Shown in pieces: positions 16,151 through 23,810 of a stretch of 34,628 nucleotides of DNA (within the stretch, counting starts at the first letter, position 1; every line of letters begins with the position of its first letter). Both the position numbers and the translations under genes were made by a program. The stretch spans positions 1-34,628 of the forward strand of contig NZ_AQHR01000098.1 of assembly GCF_000390185.1 (NCBI RefSeq), written 5' to 3'. The notes beneath the pieces were generated by a model. It had not been told where the DNA came from, did not search any database, and saw only the letters and a program-made list of their open reading frames with translations. Source of the DNA: Lunatimonas lonarensis. GTDB taxonomy: Bacteria; Bacteroidota; Bacteroidia; Cytophagales; Cyclobacteriaceae.

Positions 16151-17341
16151 ATGCTCAAAAATAAGATACAGGAAATCGCCCTTGAGATCAAAGAGCAGGC
16201 CATCGCAAACAGACGACATTTGCATCAACATCCGGAGCTTTCCTTTGAGGAACATAAGACCGTGGCTTTTGTCCAAGCGCAATTGGAAAAAATTGGCATT
16301 GCCTCTATTGAAAAAAAAGCCAACACAGGCCTAGTCGCATTGATCGAAGGCAAAAACCCTGAAAGCAAAGTAATTGCCCTTCGTGCGGATATGGACGCAT
16401 TACCCATTACTGAGCAAAACCAGGTTCCCTACAAATCCCAAAATCCGGGCGTCATGCATGCCTGTGGACACGATGCCCATACGTCATCCCTTCTGGGCAC
16501 CGCGGAAATTCTATGTCGCCTTCGGAATGAGTTCGAAGGTACCGTGAAGCTGATTTTCCAACCAGGCGAGGAAAAAGCGCCAGGGGGAGCTTCCTTCATG
16601 ATCAAGGATAAATGCCTCGAAAACCCTAAACCTGTTGCGATTTTTGGTCAGCACGTGATGCCCCATATACCGGCCGGAAAAATTGGGTTCAGACCAGGTA
16701 TGTACATGGCCAGTGCCGATGAAATATACATCACGGTAAAGGGTAAAGGGGGGCATGGTGCCATGCCTGAAACGCTCATCGATCCTGTATTGATTGCATC
16801 CCACCTTATCGTGTCACTGCAGCAAGTGGTAAGCCGAAATGCCAACCCAAAAATTCCTACGGTTTTGTCATTCGGAAAAGTTATTGCCAATGGGGCCACC
16901 AATGTGATCCCCAACGAGGTAAACTTGGAAGGTACGCTGAGAACCTTGGATGAACCTTGGCGAAAGAAAGCAAAGGACTTGATCAGAAAGCTGGCAAAGG
17001 GAATCGTAGAAGGAATGGGGGGAACGGTTGAAGTAAATATCCTGGATGGGTATCCATTCCTTAAAAATGACCCTGCCCTTACAGAACGGACTATGGCTGC
17101 GGCCAAAGCCTATGTAGGCGAAGAAAACGTATTGGACTTGGATCTTTGGATGGCAGCAGAGGACTTTTCCTATTACACGCAGGAAATGGCCGGCTGCTTT
17201 TACCGCTTAGGCACAAGAAACGAGGCCAAGGGTATTGTCTCAGGCGTGCATACGCCAACTTTCGATATTGAAGAAGATGCATTGGAGACTAGCACAGGCC
17301 TGATGGCTTGGCTAGCTATAGAGGAACTAAAACACCGATAA
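16151..17341 (+). CDS. M20 family amidohydrolase (hippurate/IAA-amino acid hydrolase type)
   Basis: Metal-dependent amidohydrolase of the M20D group, which removes an acyl group from N-acyl amino acids or related amides. Length is 396 aa from ATG 16151, with the canonical opening (IANRRHLHQHPELSFEEHKT). Metal-binding residues are seen as C105 and H107 (MHACGHDAHT), E140/E141 (FQPGEEKAPGGASFM), H168 (FGQHVMP) and the late His in GVHTPTF. AEDFSYY near the C-terminus is also conserved. The reading frame stays open upstream to 16073, but that would overlap the SPOR-like gene by 77 bases and adds no conserved sequence, so 16151 is chosen; it lies one base after that gene's stop. True substrates are unknown. 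Confidence 0.93.
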   Translation: MLKNKIQEIALEIKEQAIANRRHLHQHPELSFEEHKTVAFVQAQLEKIGIASIEKKANTGLVALIEGKNPESKVIALRADMDALPITEQNQVPYKSQNPGVMHACGHDAHTSSLLGTAEILCRLRNEFEGTVKLIFQPGEEKAPGGASFMIKDKCLENPKPVAIFGQHVMPHIPAGKIGFRPGMYMASADEIYITVKGKGGHGAMPETLIDPVLIASHLIVSLQQVVSRNANPKIPTVLSFGKVIANGATNVIPNEVNLEGTLRTLDEPWRKKAKDLIRKLAKGIVEGMGGTVEVNILDGYPFLKNDPALTERTMAAAKAYVGEENVLDLDLWMAAEDFSYYTQEMAGCFYRLGTRNEAKGIVSGVHTPTFDIEEDALETSTGLMAWLAIEELKHR

Positions 17342-17370
17342 TCTTTCAGACTCCTTCAACTCTATAAAAA

Positions 17371-18144
17371 ATGAGAAGAGCCTTAATTACAACACTTGTT
17401 GGCCTATGTTTGGTTATGGAAAGCCTCGCTTGGGGTCAGACAGGACACCGGGTAGTGGGACAACTGGCAGAATGGCACATAAATAAAAAGGCGCATAAGC
17501 GGATATCGGCCATTCTTGGATCTGAATCCATGGCTATGGTGGCAAATTGGATGGACAATGTAAAATCTGATAGAAGCTATGACCACCTGAATACTTGGCA
17601 CTACTTAACGGTAGAAGAGGGTAAGGGCTATGATCCAAGTATACAGGAAAAGGAGGGGGACGCCTTCGAGAAAACCACTATGATTATCAACCTGCTTAAA
17701 AAGGGAGGCTTGTCGGTACAGCAGGAATCCGAATACCTGAAAATGCTTATTCATTTGGTGGGCGACTTACATCAGCCTCTCCATGTAGGTAGAGGCGATG
17801 ATCGAGGGGGAAACGACGTGCGGGTGGTCTATTTCGGTCAAAATTCGAATATACACCGGGTTTGGGACAGTCAGATAATTGATGGCAAGCAACTGAGCTT
17901 TACCGAATTGGCCGGCCACTTGAATAAACGAGCTACGTCTGACATTATCAAAAAATACCAGAAGGCATCGATCGAAGACTGGCTTGAAGAGGCTGTCGCC
18001 ATTAGGCCGGTTATTTATTCTTTGCCGGAGGATAGTCGGCTAAGCTATGAGTACGATTATGTTGCCTGGCCGGTTATTGAGGAACGACTCCTTGCAGGAG
18101 GTCTTCGTTTAGCTGGTATTCTAAACGAGATTTACGGCTCCTAG
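17371..18144 (+). CDS. Exported S1/P1-type nuclease
   Basis: Zinc-dependent single-strand nuclease / 3'-nucleotidase of the S1-P1 family, 257 aa. The signal peptide ends at SLA|W, so the mature protein starts with Trp21, whose amino group is a zinc ligand in P1 nuclease. All the other trinuclear-zinc ligands can be placed: H26 (WGQTGH), D62, H77 (TWHY), H128, D132 and H138 (HLVGDLHQPLHV), H162 and D166 (IHRVWDSQ). It is probably periplasmic or surface-located and recovers nucleotides from external nucleic acid. The gene begins 29 bases after the amidohydrolase and ends one base from the convergent comF-like gene, leaving no room for a separate terminator. Confidence 0.94.
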   Translation: MRRALITTLVGLCLVMESLAWGQTGHRVVGQLAEWHINKKAHKRISAILGSESMAMVANWMDNVKSDRSYDHLNTWHYLTVEEGKGYDPSIQEKEGDAFEKTTMIINLLKKGGLSVQQESEYLKMLIHLVGDLHQPLHVGRGDDRGGNDVRVVYFGQNSNIHRVWDSQIIDGKQLSFTELAGHLNKRATSDIIKKYQKASIEDWLEEAVAIRPVIYSLPEDSRLSYEYDYVAWPVIEERLLAGGLRLAGILNEIYGS

Positions 18145-18145
18145 G

Positions 18146-18838
18146 CTATGTGCCTGCGGCGATTACCGCTATGTCCACATAGCGCGGCTTTCCTTCCAGC
18201 AGCCGTTGGGCACAGGCGGCCAAAGTAGCGCCAGTCGTCATGACGTCATCTACCAACAGCACTTTCTTGCCAAGCAGGGATTCTTTATCCACCAACAGAA
18301 ACACATCCGAAACGTTTTCCCAGCGTTGAAACCTAGTCTTTCGGGTCTGGGTGCTTGTATTTACCGTTCGTGTTAGAAGATTTTCTACGGGAATCCCCAT
18401 AAGGTCGCCTAAGCCCTCTGCAAAACAACGGCTTTGGTTATATCCCCTTCTTCGTTGCTTGTGCAGGTGGAGGGGAACGGGAATAATCAAATCCCACTCG
18501 TCCTGAAAGCCCTGATCCCGTAATAAGGTTGCGTATAACTTTCCGAGTTTCACGCCCAATCCGGGCTTGTTTCTGTATTTTAGCTGGTGAAGCAGCTTTT
18601 GGCTTTTACCGCGTTTTGAAAAACGCAAATAAGACAAGGCATAGCGTACCTCTGCCAATCCCACGATTTTTTGTTTCAGCTCGTTTTCTCCCGGGCTTTG
18701 GTGATAAGAGGAAATAGGAAGCGACGCTTCACATACCCTGCACACGTGTTCTTCAAATGCATACAAACTTCGGTTGCACAGATCGCATGTGACCGGAAAC
18801 AGCAATGCCAAAAAATCCTCCCACAAGTTGAAACGCAT
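18146..18838 (-). CDS. ComF family phosphoribosyltransferase-like protein
   Basis: A 230-aa ComF-like protein. A zinc ribbon at the N-terminus has CDLC (C18, C21) and CRVC (C33, C36), followed by a type I phosphoribosyltransferase fold with the PRPP loop VLLVDDVMTTGAT (about residues 193-205) and IIPVPLHLHKQRRRGYNQS. In Gram-positive bacteria ComF takes part in DNA uptake for transformation; in most other lineages the role is not settled. It is the only minus-strand gene between 11.4 and 32.6 kb and is convergent with the nuclease gene. ATG 18838 gives the expected MRFNLWEDFLALLFP beginning. Confidence 0.9.
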   Translation of the reverse strand: MRFNLWEDFLALLFPVTCDLCNRSLYAFEEHVCRVCEASLPISSYHQSPGENELKQKIVGLAEVRYALSYLRFSKRGKSQKLLHQLKYRNKPGLGVKLGKLYATLLRDQGFQDEWDLIIPVPLHLHKQRRRGYNQSRCFAEGLGDLMGIPVENLLTRTVNTSTQTRKTRFQRWENVSDVFLLVDKESLLGKKVLLVDDVMTTGATLAACAQRLLEGKPRYVDIAVIAAGT

Positions 18839-18881
18839 CGTGAAATTGGGTTGTTAAGTTACAAGTACTGTCAAATCATAC

Positions 18882-18889
18882 TATATTTG
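18882..18889 (+). promoter_or_regulatory. Bacteroidota-type -7 element ahead of the xth-ybeY run
   Basis: TATATTTG matches TAnnTTTG and lies 52 bases before ATG 18941. It sits in the short divergent gap next to the comF-like start. Confidence 0.5.
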
Positions 18890-18940
18890 TGAAATTGGGA
18901 ATGAATTCAGTTAATTTAGTAAAAATCAGGTAGTAAGTCA

Positions 18941-19306
18941 ATGTTGTTAAAAAAAGACCTGGACCTCGATCTGCGCTGGGGAAAATTACTGATTGGGCTT
19001 GAAAACCTCCTAGGTAAAAAACCCTCTGACCTAAATGCCGTTTTATTCATCATCGGCGTACAGGAACTGGGCCAGGGCAGTAGAACCTTTTCGAAAGAAG
19101 AGAAACAGGACTTGATGCACATTGCTGTTTGCAAGGTATTGAGCTTGTCAGAGTTCTACCGGTTAAACTTTATTGACCAAGATGGGTGGCCCCATTGGGA
19201 TCTTGTTAAAGAGCTCCCGCACTTGGATGCAGCAGAGCAGGAAAAGCTTCTGAAATTGCACATTTTGGAATACTTTGAAAAGGAATTTGAAATACAGATC
19301 AACTGA
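18941..19306 (+). CDS. Small conserved-looking protein of unknown function
   Basis: I do not recognise a named family. The 121-aa product has no signal or membrane segment and looks helical: LRWGKLLIGLENLLGKKPSDLNAVLFIIGVQELGQGSRTFSKEEKQDLMHIAVCKVL, then WPHWDLVKELPHLDAAEQEKLLKLHILEYF. The stop codon is directly followed by the ATG of the exonuclease III gene with no gap, and the promoter-like element lies upstream of this gene, so it appears to lead the operon. Such tight joining in a housekeeping cluster argues for a real cytoplasmic protein, perhaps linked to DNA repair (inference only). Confidence 0.75.
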   Translation: MLLKKDLDLDLRWGKLLIGLENLLGKKPSDLNAVLFIIGVQELGQGSRTFSKEEKQDLMHIAVCKVLSLSEFYRLNFIDQDGWPHWDLVKELPHLDAAEQEKLLKLHILEYFEKEFEIQIN

Positions 19307-20071
19307 ATGAGATTAGTTTCCTACAATGTAAACGGTATCAGGGCAGCAATCAAGCGCGGTTTTCTCGATTGGCTAAAGGGGGTTGACCCGGATGTAATTG
19401 CGCTTCAGGAAGTAAAATCTACCGAAGAACAAATCGATCTACAGCCACTTAAGGACATGGGGTATGGCGTCTACTGGCATGCGGCTGTTAAAAAAGGATA
19501 CAGTGGAGTAGCTACCTTAACGAAAATAAAACCGGATAAGGTGGTGGTCGGTATGGGCTTGCCCAAGTACGATGATGAGGGGCGGGTGTTACGTCTTGAC
19601 TTCGGCGATATTAGCTTTATCAATACCTATTTTCCGTCAGGTACCACCGGTGACGTGAGACAAGCCTTTAAGTACGATTTTTTGGACGATGTATTCGGGT
19701 TTTCCCAAGACCTTAGAGAAGAGCGGCCAAACCTAATTTGGAGCGGAGACTATAACATCTGTCATAAACCGATAGACATTCACGATCCCATCTCCAACAA
19801 GAAGTCGTCCGGTTTTCTTCCTGAGGAAAGGCAATGGATGGACAAATTTACCGATTCAGGCTTTGAAGATAGTTTCCGGAGGTTTCACCCGGATGTACCC
19901 GATAAGTACACGTGGTGGAGTTATCGGGCAAACTCACGTGGAAAAAACAAGGGATGGCGAATCGACTATCATATGAGTACCATTCCCTTAAAAAACAGGA
20001 TCATCCAATCCACCATACTACATGAAGCAGAACACTCCGATCATTGTCCAATTTTGATCGAAATTGATTGA
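19307..20071 (+). CDS. xth: Exodeoxyribonuclease III / AP endonuclease
   Basis: Base-excision-repair enzyme of the exonuclease III family, cutting 5' of abasic sites and trimming 3' blocks. Length is 254 aa, normal. Conserved sites seen: N7 in SYNVNGIRAA, E35 in ALQEVK, the catalytic Asp/Asn pair in WSGDYNICHKPIDI, the DNA-binding W-rich YTWWSYRANSRGKNKGWRIDY with R/D, and EHSDHCPI at the end with catalytic D-H. ATG 19307 abuts the stop of the small upstream gene. Confidence 0.96.
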   Translation: MRLVSYNVNGIRAAIKRGFLDWLKGVDPDVIALQEVKSTEEQIDLQPLKDMGYGVYWHAAVKKGYSGVATLTKIKPDKVVVGMGLPKYDDEGRVLRLDFGDISFINTYFPSGTTGDVRQAFKYDFLDDVFGFSQDLREERPNLIWSGDYNICHKPIDIHDPISNKKSSGFLPEERQWMDKFTDSGFEDSFRRFHPDVPDKYTWWSYRANSRGKNKGWRIDYHMSTIPLKNRIIQSTILHEAEHSDHCPILIEID

Positions 20072-20114
20072 AAGTATATTTAAAGTATTTCACGATTTAA
20101 GAAAACAAATACAC

Positions 20115-20516
20115 ATGAAATCGATCAAAATTTCTATCCCTTCTTTAATAGAAAATATAAAGATTGTCGAAAGTTTTATTGACAACGCAAAGGTAAAATA
20201 TAAAATAAACGACGATATCTACGGGAACATCATGATATCTGTGACAGAATGCGTGAGCAACGCAATCATTCACGGAAATAAGGAAAACCCTCAAAAACAG
20301 GTAGACCTGATACTGGAGTTTCATGAAGATCAAATAAAATTCATAGTAGAAGACCAAGGGGAGGGGTATGATTACCACCATCTGAAGGATCCTACGGCAC
20401 CGGAAAACCTAGAAAAAGCCGGAGGTCGCGGGGTGTTCCTAATGAAACACTTATGCGACGAATTGCTATTCGAGGAAAATGGTAGCAAAACAACGCTTAC
20501 CTTTTACCTAAATTAG
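20115..20516 (+). CDS. ATP-binding anti-sigma-factor-like protein (RsbW/SpoIIAB type)
   Basis: Small GHKL ATPase of the HATPase_c_2 group, 133 aa from ATG 20115. The N box is MISVTECVSNAIIHGN (E45, N49), the G1 box is VEDQGEGYDY, and the G2 box is GGRGVFLMKHLCDEL. Family members are serine kinases or anti-sigma factors that switch partners with STAS-domain antagonists, but no STAS gene or sigma gene is near. The open frame extends upstream to 20064 through a TTG codon, overlapping the exonuclease gene; the ATG at 20115 gives the expected start (MKSIKISIPSLIENI). ybeY begins three bases after the stop, so cotranscription is likely. Confidence 0.88.
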   Translation: MKSIKISIPSLIENIKIVESFIDNAKVKYKINDDIYGNIMISVTECVSNAIIHGNKENPQKQVDLILEFHEDQIKFIVEDQGEGYDYHHLKDPTAPENLEKAGGRGVFLMKHLCDELLFEENGSKTTLTFYLN

Positions 20517-20519
20517 AAA

Positions 20520-20948
20520 ATGGCAATTCGTTTTTTCGAAGAGGAAACACCCTTCAAATTATCCAAAAGAAATACCCATAAAAAATGGATAGGTGAAATA
20601 GCAAAAAGTGAAGGAAAGCAAATCAGTGAATTAGTGTTCATATTTTGCTCTGACGAGTACCTTCATGAAATCAACCTATCCTACCTAAATCACGACACAT
20701 ATACTGACATCATTACCTTTGATCATACCGAAAAAGAAAATACCCTAGAAGGAGAGATATACATAAGCATAGAACGGGTAATAGAAAATGCCACAATAGT
20801 AGGCGAAACGTTCGAAAGAGAATTGCTAAGAGTAATGAGCCACGGAGTATTGCATCTTAGTGGTTACAAGGATAAAACAGATCAAGAAGCAAACCTCATG
20901 CGAAAGAAAGAGGAAGAGGCAATTAAATTGTTCGAAGGGGTACAATAA
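20520..20948 (+). CDS. ybeY: Endoribonuclease YbeY (rRNA maturation)
   Basis: Metal-dependent endoribonuclease involved in 16S rRNA 3'-end maturation and ribosome quality control; 142 aa. The core is LNHDTYTDIITFDH followed by the metal site SHGVLHLSGYKDKT. The family motif is HGxLHLxGYDH; here H108 and H112 are kept, but the third His is replaced (GYKD at 116-118). To my knowledge GxKDKT is common in Bacteroidota YbeY, so this is probably a lineage form, not a defect. It overlaps nothing and is followed within 2-7 bases by the first parS-containing palindrome. Confidence 0.92.
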   Translation: MAIRFFEEETPFKLSKRNTHKKWIGEIAKSEGKQISELVFIFCSDEYLHEINLSYLNHDTYTDIITFDHTEKENTLEGEIYISIERVIENATIVGETFERELLRVMSHGVLHLSGYKDKTDQEANLMRKKEEEAIKLFEGVQ

Positions 20949-20949
20949 T

Positions 20950-20975
20950 CCAAGTGTTCCACGTGGAACACTTGG
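20950..20975. promoter_or_regulatory. parS centromere site 1 inside a 26-base perfect palindrome
   Basis: TGTTCCACGTGGAACA (20955-20970) is a perfect 16-base parS, the ParB binding site that nucleates chromosome-segregation complexes. It is extended by CCAAG/CTTGG-type arms to a perfect 26-base palindrome, directly after ybeY. No run of T follows, so a terminator role is not favoured. parAB genes are not in this window. Confidence 0.88.
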
Positions 20976-21022
20976 CACCGCTACCAGAGAATCCACATGA
21001 TTCTACAAATTACCCCGAAAAA

Positions 21023-21038
21023 CGTTCCACGTGGAACA
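21023..21038. promoter_or_regulatory. parS centromere site 2
   Basis: CGTTCCACGTGGAACA has the perfect 14-base core GTTCCACGTGGAAC (21024-21037) and differs from site 1 only in the first base. The two centres are 68 bases apart. It ends 18 bases before the mnmG ATG, so ParB bound here could also affect mnmG expression (inference). Confidence 0.85.
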
Positions 21039-21056
21039 TATAATAAATAATCTACC

Positions 21057-22922
21057 ATGTTTGAAAAATACGATGTCATTGTAGTAGGGGCAGGACACGC
21101 AGGATGTGAAGCTGCACATGCGGCCGCCCGAATGGGATCTAAGGTACTCCTCTGTACAATGAATATGAATACGATCGCACAAATGTCCTGCAACCCGGCA
21201 ATGGGTGGTGTGGCAAAAGGACAAATCGTAAGAGAAATCGATGCGCTGGGGGGTATGTCCGGAATCATATCAGATAAATCTATGATCCAATTCCGTATGC
21301 TAAACCGTTCAAAGGGTCCAGCCATGTGGTCTCCAAGAACCCAGAACGATCGAATGCGTTTTGCCGAAGAATGGCGATTGGCACTGGAACAAACGCCAAA
21401 TGTAGATTTTTGGCAAGAAATGATTAAAGGTTTAATCGTAAAAAATGGTCGAATAAGGGGCATAAGAACGGGAATTGGCATAGAAATTTTAGCGAACGCT
21501 GTGGTACTCACAAATGGGACATTTCTAAATGGTGTCATTCATATTGGAGAAAAACAACTAGGAGGGGGCAGAACCAGTGAAGCAGCAGCAAAAGGAATTA
21601 CAGAGGATCTCATCAATCTAGGATTCGAATCAGGCCGGATGAAAACGGGAACACCTCCAAGGGTAGATGGCAGATCCCTTGACTACTCGAAGATGGAAGT
21701 GCAGCACGGAGACAGCATACCCGAAAAATTCTCCTACCTCCCGATCACCAGCCCATTAATGGAGCAACGAAACTGCTGGATTACCTATACAAACAAACGA
21801 GTACACGAAACCCTGGAAACAGGTTTTGACAGATCGCCTATGTTCAATGGTAGGATCAAAGGATTGGGTCCGAGATACTGCCCTTCCATTGAAGATAAAA
21901 TAAACCGCTTTGCCGAACGAGACCGCCATCAAATATTCGTGGAGCCTGAGGGATGGAATACAGTAGAAATCTATGTTAATGGATTTTCAACTTCATTACC
22001 CGAGGATGTCCAGTTTAAAGCCCTCCGTCAAATACCCGGATTTGAATCCGCCAAAATGTTCCGCCCTGGTTATGCCATCGAATACGACTTCTTTCCGCCA
22101 ACCCAACTAAAACCAACATTGGAAACGAGGCTGATTGCAAACCTGTTTTTCGCAGGCCAAATCAACGGTACGACTGGCTACGAAGAAGCCGCTTCCCAGG
22201 GCTTGATAGCAGGGATAAACGCCCATAACAACGTACACAACAAAGAACCATTCGTACTAAAAAGATCCGAAGCTTATATCGGCGTCCTTATCGACGATCT
22301 TGTAAACAAAGGTACCGACGAACCCTACCGAATGTTTACTTCTAGGGCAGAGTTCCGTCTGCTACTCCGACAGGATAATGCCGACATCCGACTGACTGAA
22401 CTAGGCTACAACATCGGCCTCGCAAGCCACGATCGTATGGAGGCCGTTCAAAAGAAGAAACAGGAAACCGAAGAAGTCATCCAATTATTAAAACAAACCA
22501 AGTTAGATCCAGACACAGTTAATCCTGACCTTAATACGTTGCAAACAGCAGAAATACGGGAAAAAACAACCGTGGAAAAATTGATTAAACGCCCCAATAT
22601 CGGAATCAACCAAGTAAGCAAGCTGAATCAGGAACTAAGTTCAAAGCTGAAGAATAGAAGTAAAGAAGTACTGGAACAAGCGGAAATACAAATCAAATAC
22701 GAAAGCTATCTGGAAAAAGAACAGCAACTAGTGCAAAAAATGGCCAATCTAGAAAATTTCAGAATTCCACTAACCTTTGATTATTCACTAATAAAAGCCC
22801 TATCTGCGGAAGGCCGGCAAAAACTAACAAAAATACAACCAGAAACCCTGGGTCAAGCATCCAGAATCAGTGGTGTAACACCGGCAGACCTATCCATTCT
22901 GACAGTGTACCTAGGAAGATAA
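21057..22922 (+). CDS. mnmG: tRNA uridine-5-carboxymethylaminomethyl synthesis enzyme MnmG (GidA)
   Basis: FAD enzyme that, with MnmE, adds the (carboxymethyl)aminomethyl group to wobble uridine 34 of certain tRNAs. At 621 aa it is a normal length. The FAD Rossmann motif VVGAGHAGCEAAHAAARMG is at 9-27. SCNPAMGGVAKGQIVREIDALGG, GRMKTGTPPRVDGRS, FFAGQINGTTGYEEAASQGLIAGINA and YRMFTSRAEFRLLLRQDNADIRLT are diagnostic, and the C-terminal helical domain (YESYLEKEQQLVQKM) is complete. Being near parS and a candidate origin matches the old name gidA, given for its oriC-side position in many bacteria. The coding strand is richer in C than G by eye. The methyltransferase gene follows after three bases. 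Confidence 0.98.
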   Translation: MFEKYDVIVVGAGHAGCEAAHAAARMGSKVLLCTMNMNTIAQMSCNPAMGGVAKGQIVREIDALGGMSGIISDKSMIQFRMLNRSKGPAMWSPRTQNDRMRFAEEWRLALEQTPNVDFWQEMIKGLIVKNGRIRGIRTGIGIEILANAVVLTNGTFLNGVIHIGEKQLGGGRTSEAAAKGITEDLINLGFESGRMKTGTPPRVDGRSLDYSKMEVQHGDSIPEKFSYLPITSPLMEQRNCWITYTNKRVHETLETGFDRSPMFNGRIKGLGPRYCPSIEDKINRFAERDRHQIFVEPEGWNTVEIYVNGFSTSLPEDVQFKALRQIPGFESAKMFRPGYAIEYDFFPPTQLKPTLETRLIANLFFAGQINGTTGYEEAASQGLIAGINAHNNVHNKEPFVLKRSEAYIGVLIDDLVNKGTDEPYRMFTSRAEFRLLLRQDNADIRLTELGYNIGLASHDRMEAVQKKKQETEEVIQLLKQTKLDPDTVNPDLNTLQTAEIREKTTVEKLIKRPNIGINQVSKLNQELSSKLKNRSKEVLEQAEIQIKYESYLEKEQQLVQKMANLENFRIPLTFDYSLIKALSAEGRQKLTKIQPETLGQASRISGVTPADLSILTVYLGR

Positions 22923-22925
22923 CTT

Positions 22926-23810
22926 ATGTACGAAAGACTTACCAAATGCCCACTATGCAAAAGTGGGCATTTTCTCAATTATCTCATCGCAAAAGATCAT
23001 GCTATCTCTGGTGAATCATTTAATATATCCATCTGTAAAAACTGTACCATCCTCTTTACCAACCCCAGACCGGACAAAGCAAACATTGGCAAATACTACG
23101 ATTCAACCGAATACGTGTCACATGCTAATAAAACCAACAACCTCATCAACCTGCTCTACAAGGCGGTAAGAATATATACCACACGCCAAAAATTGCGATG
23201 GATAAACAGCGTAAACAAAAGCAAAGGACGTATTCTTGATTTTGGCTGTGGAACCGGGCATTTATTAAAGATACTACAAGACGATGGATGGCAAACTACC
23301 GCGTTTGAACCAAACCCAATAGCGGCTAAACAAGCAGAAAACCTGCTGCAACAACAATCACTCTCTAATATATCAGTCCTGAAAAGCGAAAAAAAATTTG
23401 ATGTAATAACCTTATTTCATGTGTTGGAACACATTCACGACCTTCACAAAACATTCAAAATCCTTTTAGACCGCCTCAAAAAAAGAGGCACGCTCTACGT
23501 CGCTGTACCTAATATAAATTCCCATGACTTTATTCATTACAAAGAAAACTGGGCAGCATTAGATGTACCTCGCCACCTATATCATTTTACCAGCAACTCT
23601 ATGGAGTACCTTGCAGAAAGATACGACCTTAAGATAATCGAAAAAAAGCCGCTATATTTCGATGCGTTCTATGTATCTATGCTAAGCGAAAAATACCTGG
23701 GAAGCAAAAACCCATTGACATCGCTATTAAAAGGCTACCGGTTCAACAAACAAGCCGCCAAATCAACTAATGGCCATTCAAGCATTCTTTATATTCTAAA
23801 GAAAAAATGA
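22926..23810 (+). CDS. Class I SAM-dependent methyltransferase with N-terminal zinc ribbon
   Basis: A 294-aa methyltransferase. The N-terminus has CPLC (residues 8-11) and CKNC (about 36-39), a likely Cys4 zinc ribbon, followed by LFTNPRPD. The SAM-binding core follows with ILDFGCGTGHLLKIL (motif I), an acidic end of strand 2 (AFEPNP), FDVITLFHVLEHIHD (motif IV region) and LKKRGTLYVAVPN. This architecture is shared with methyltransferases acting on sugars, lipids or small molecules, so the substrate is open. It lies 3 bases after mnmG and its stop overlaps the next start (ATGA), indicating translational coupling. Confidence 0.88.
   Translation: MYERLTKCPLCKSGHFLNYLIAKDHAISGESFNISICKNCTILFTNPRPDKANIGKYYDSTEYVSHANKTNNLINLLYKAVRIYTTRQKLRWINSVNKSKGRILDFGCGTGHLLKILQDDGWQTTAFEPNPIAAKQAENLLQQQSLSNISVLKSEKKFDVITLFHVLEHIHDLHKTFKILLDRLKKRGTLYVAVPNINSHDFIHYKENWAALDVPRHLYHFTSNSMEYLAERYDLKIIEKKPLYFDAFYVSMLSEKYLGSKNPLTSLLKGYRFNKQAAKSTNGHSSILYILKKK

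Noticed and set aside
20950-20975. 26-base palindrome after ybeY as a transcription terminator
   Set aside because: No T tract follows, and the core is an exact parS; the second copy upstream of mnmG supports parS.
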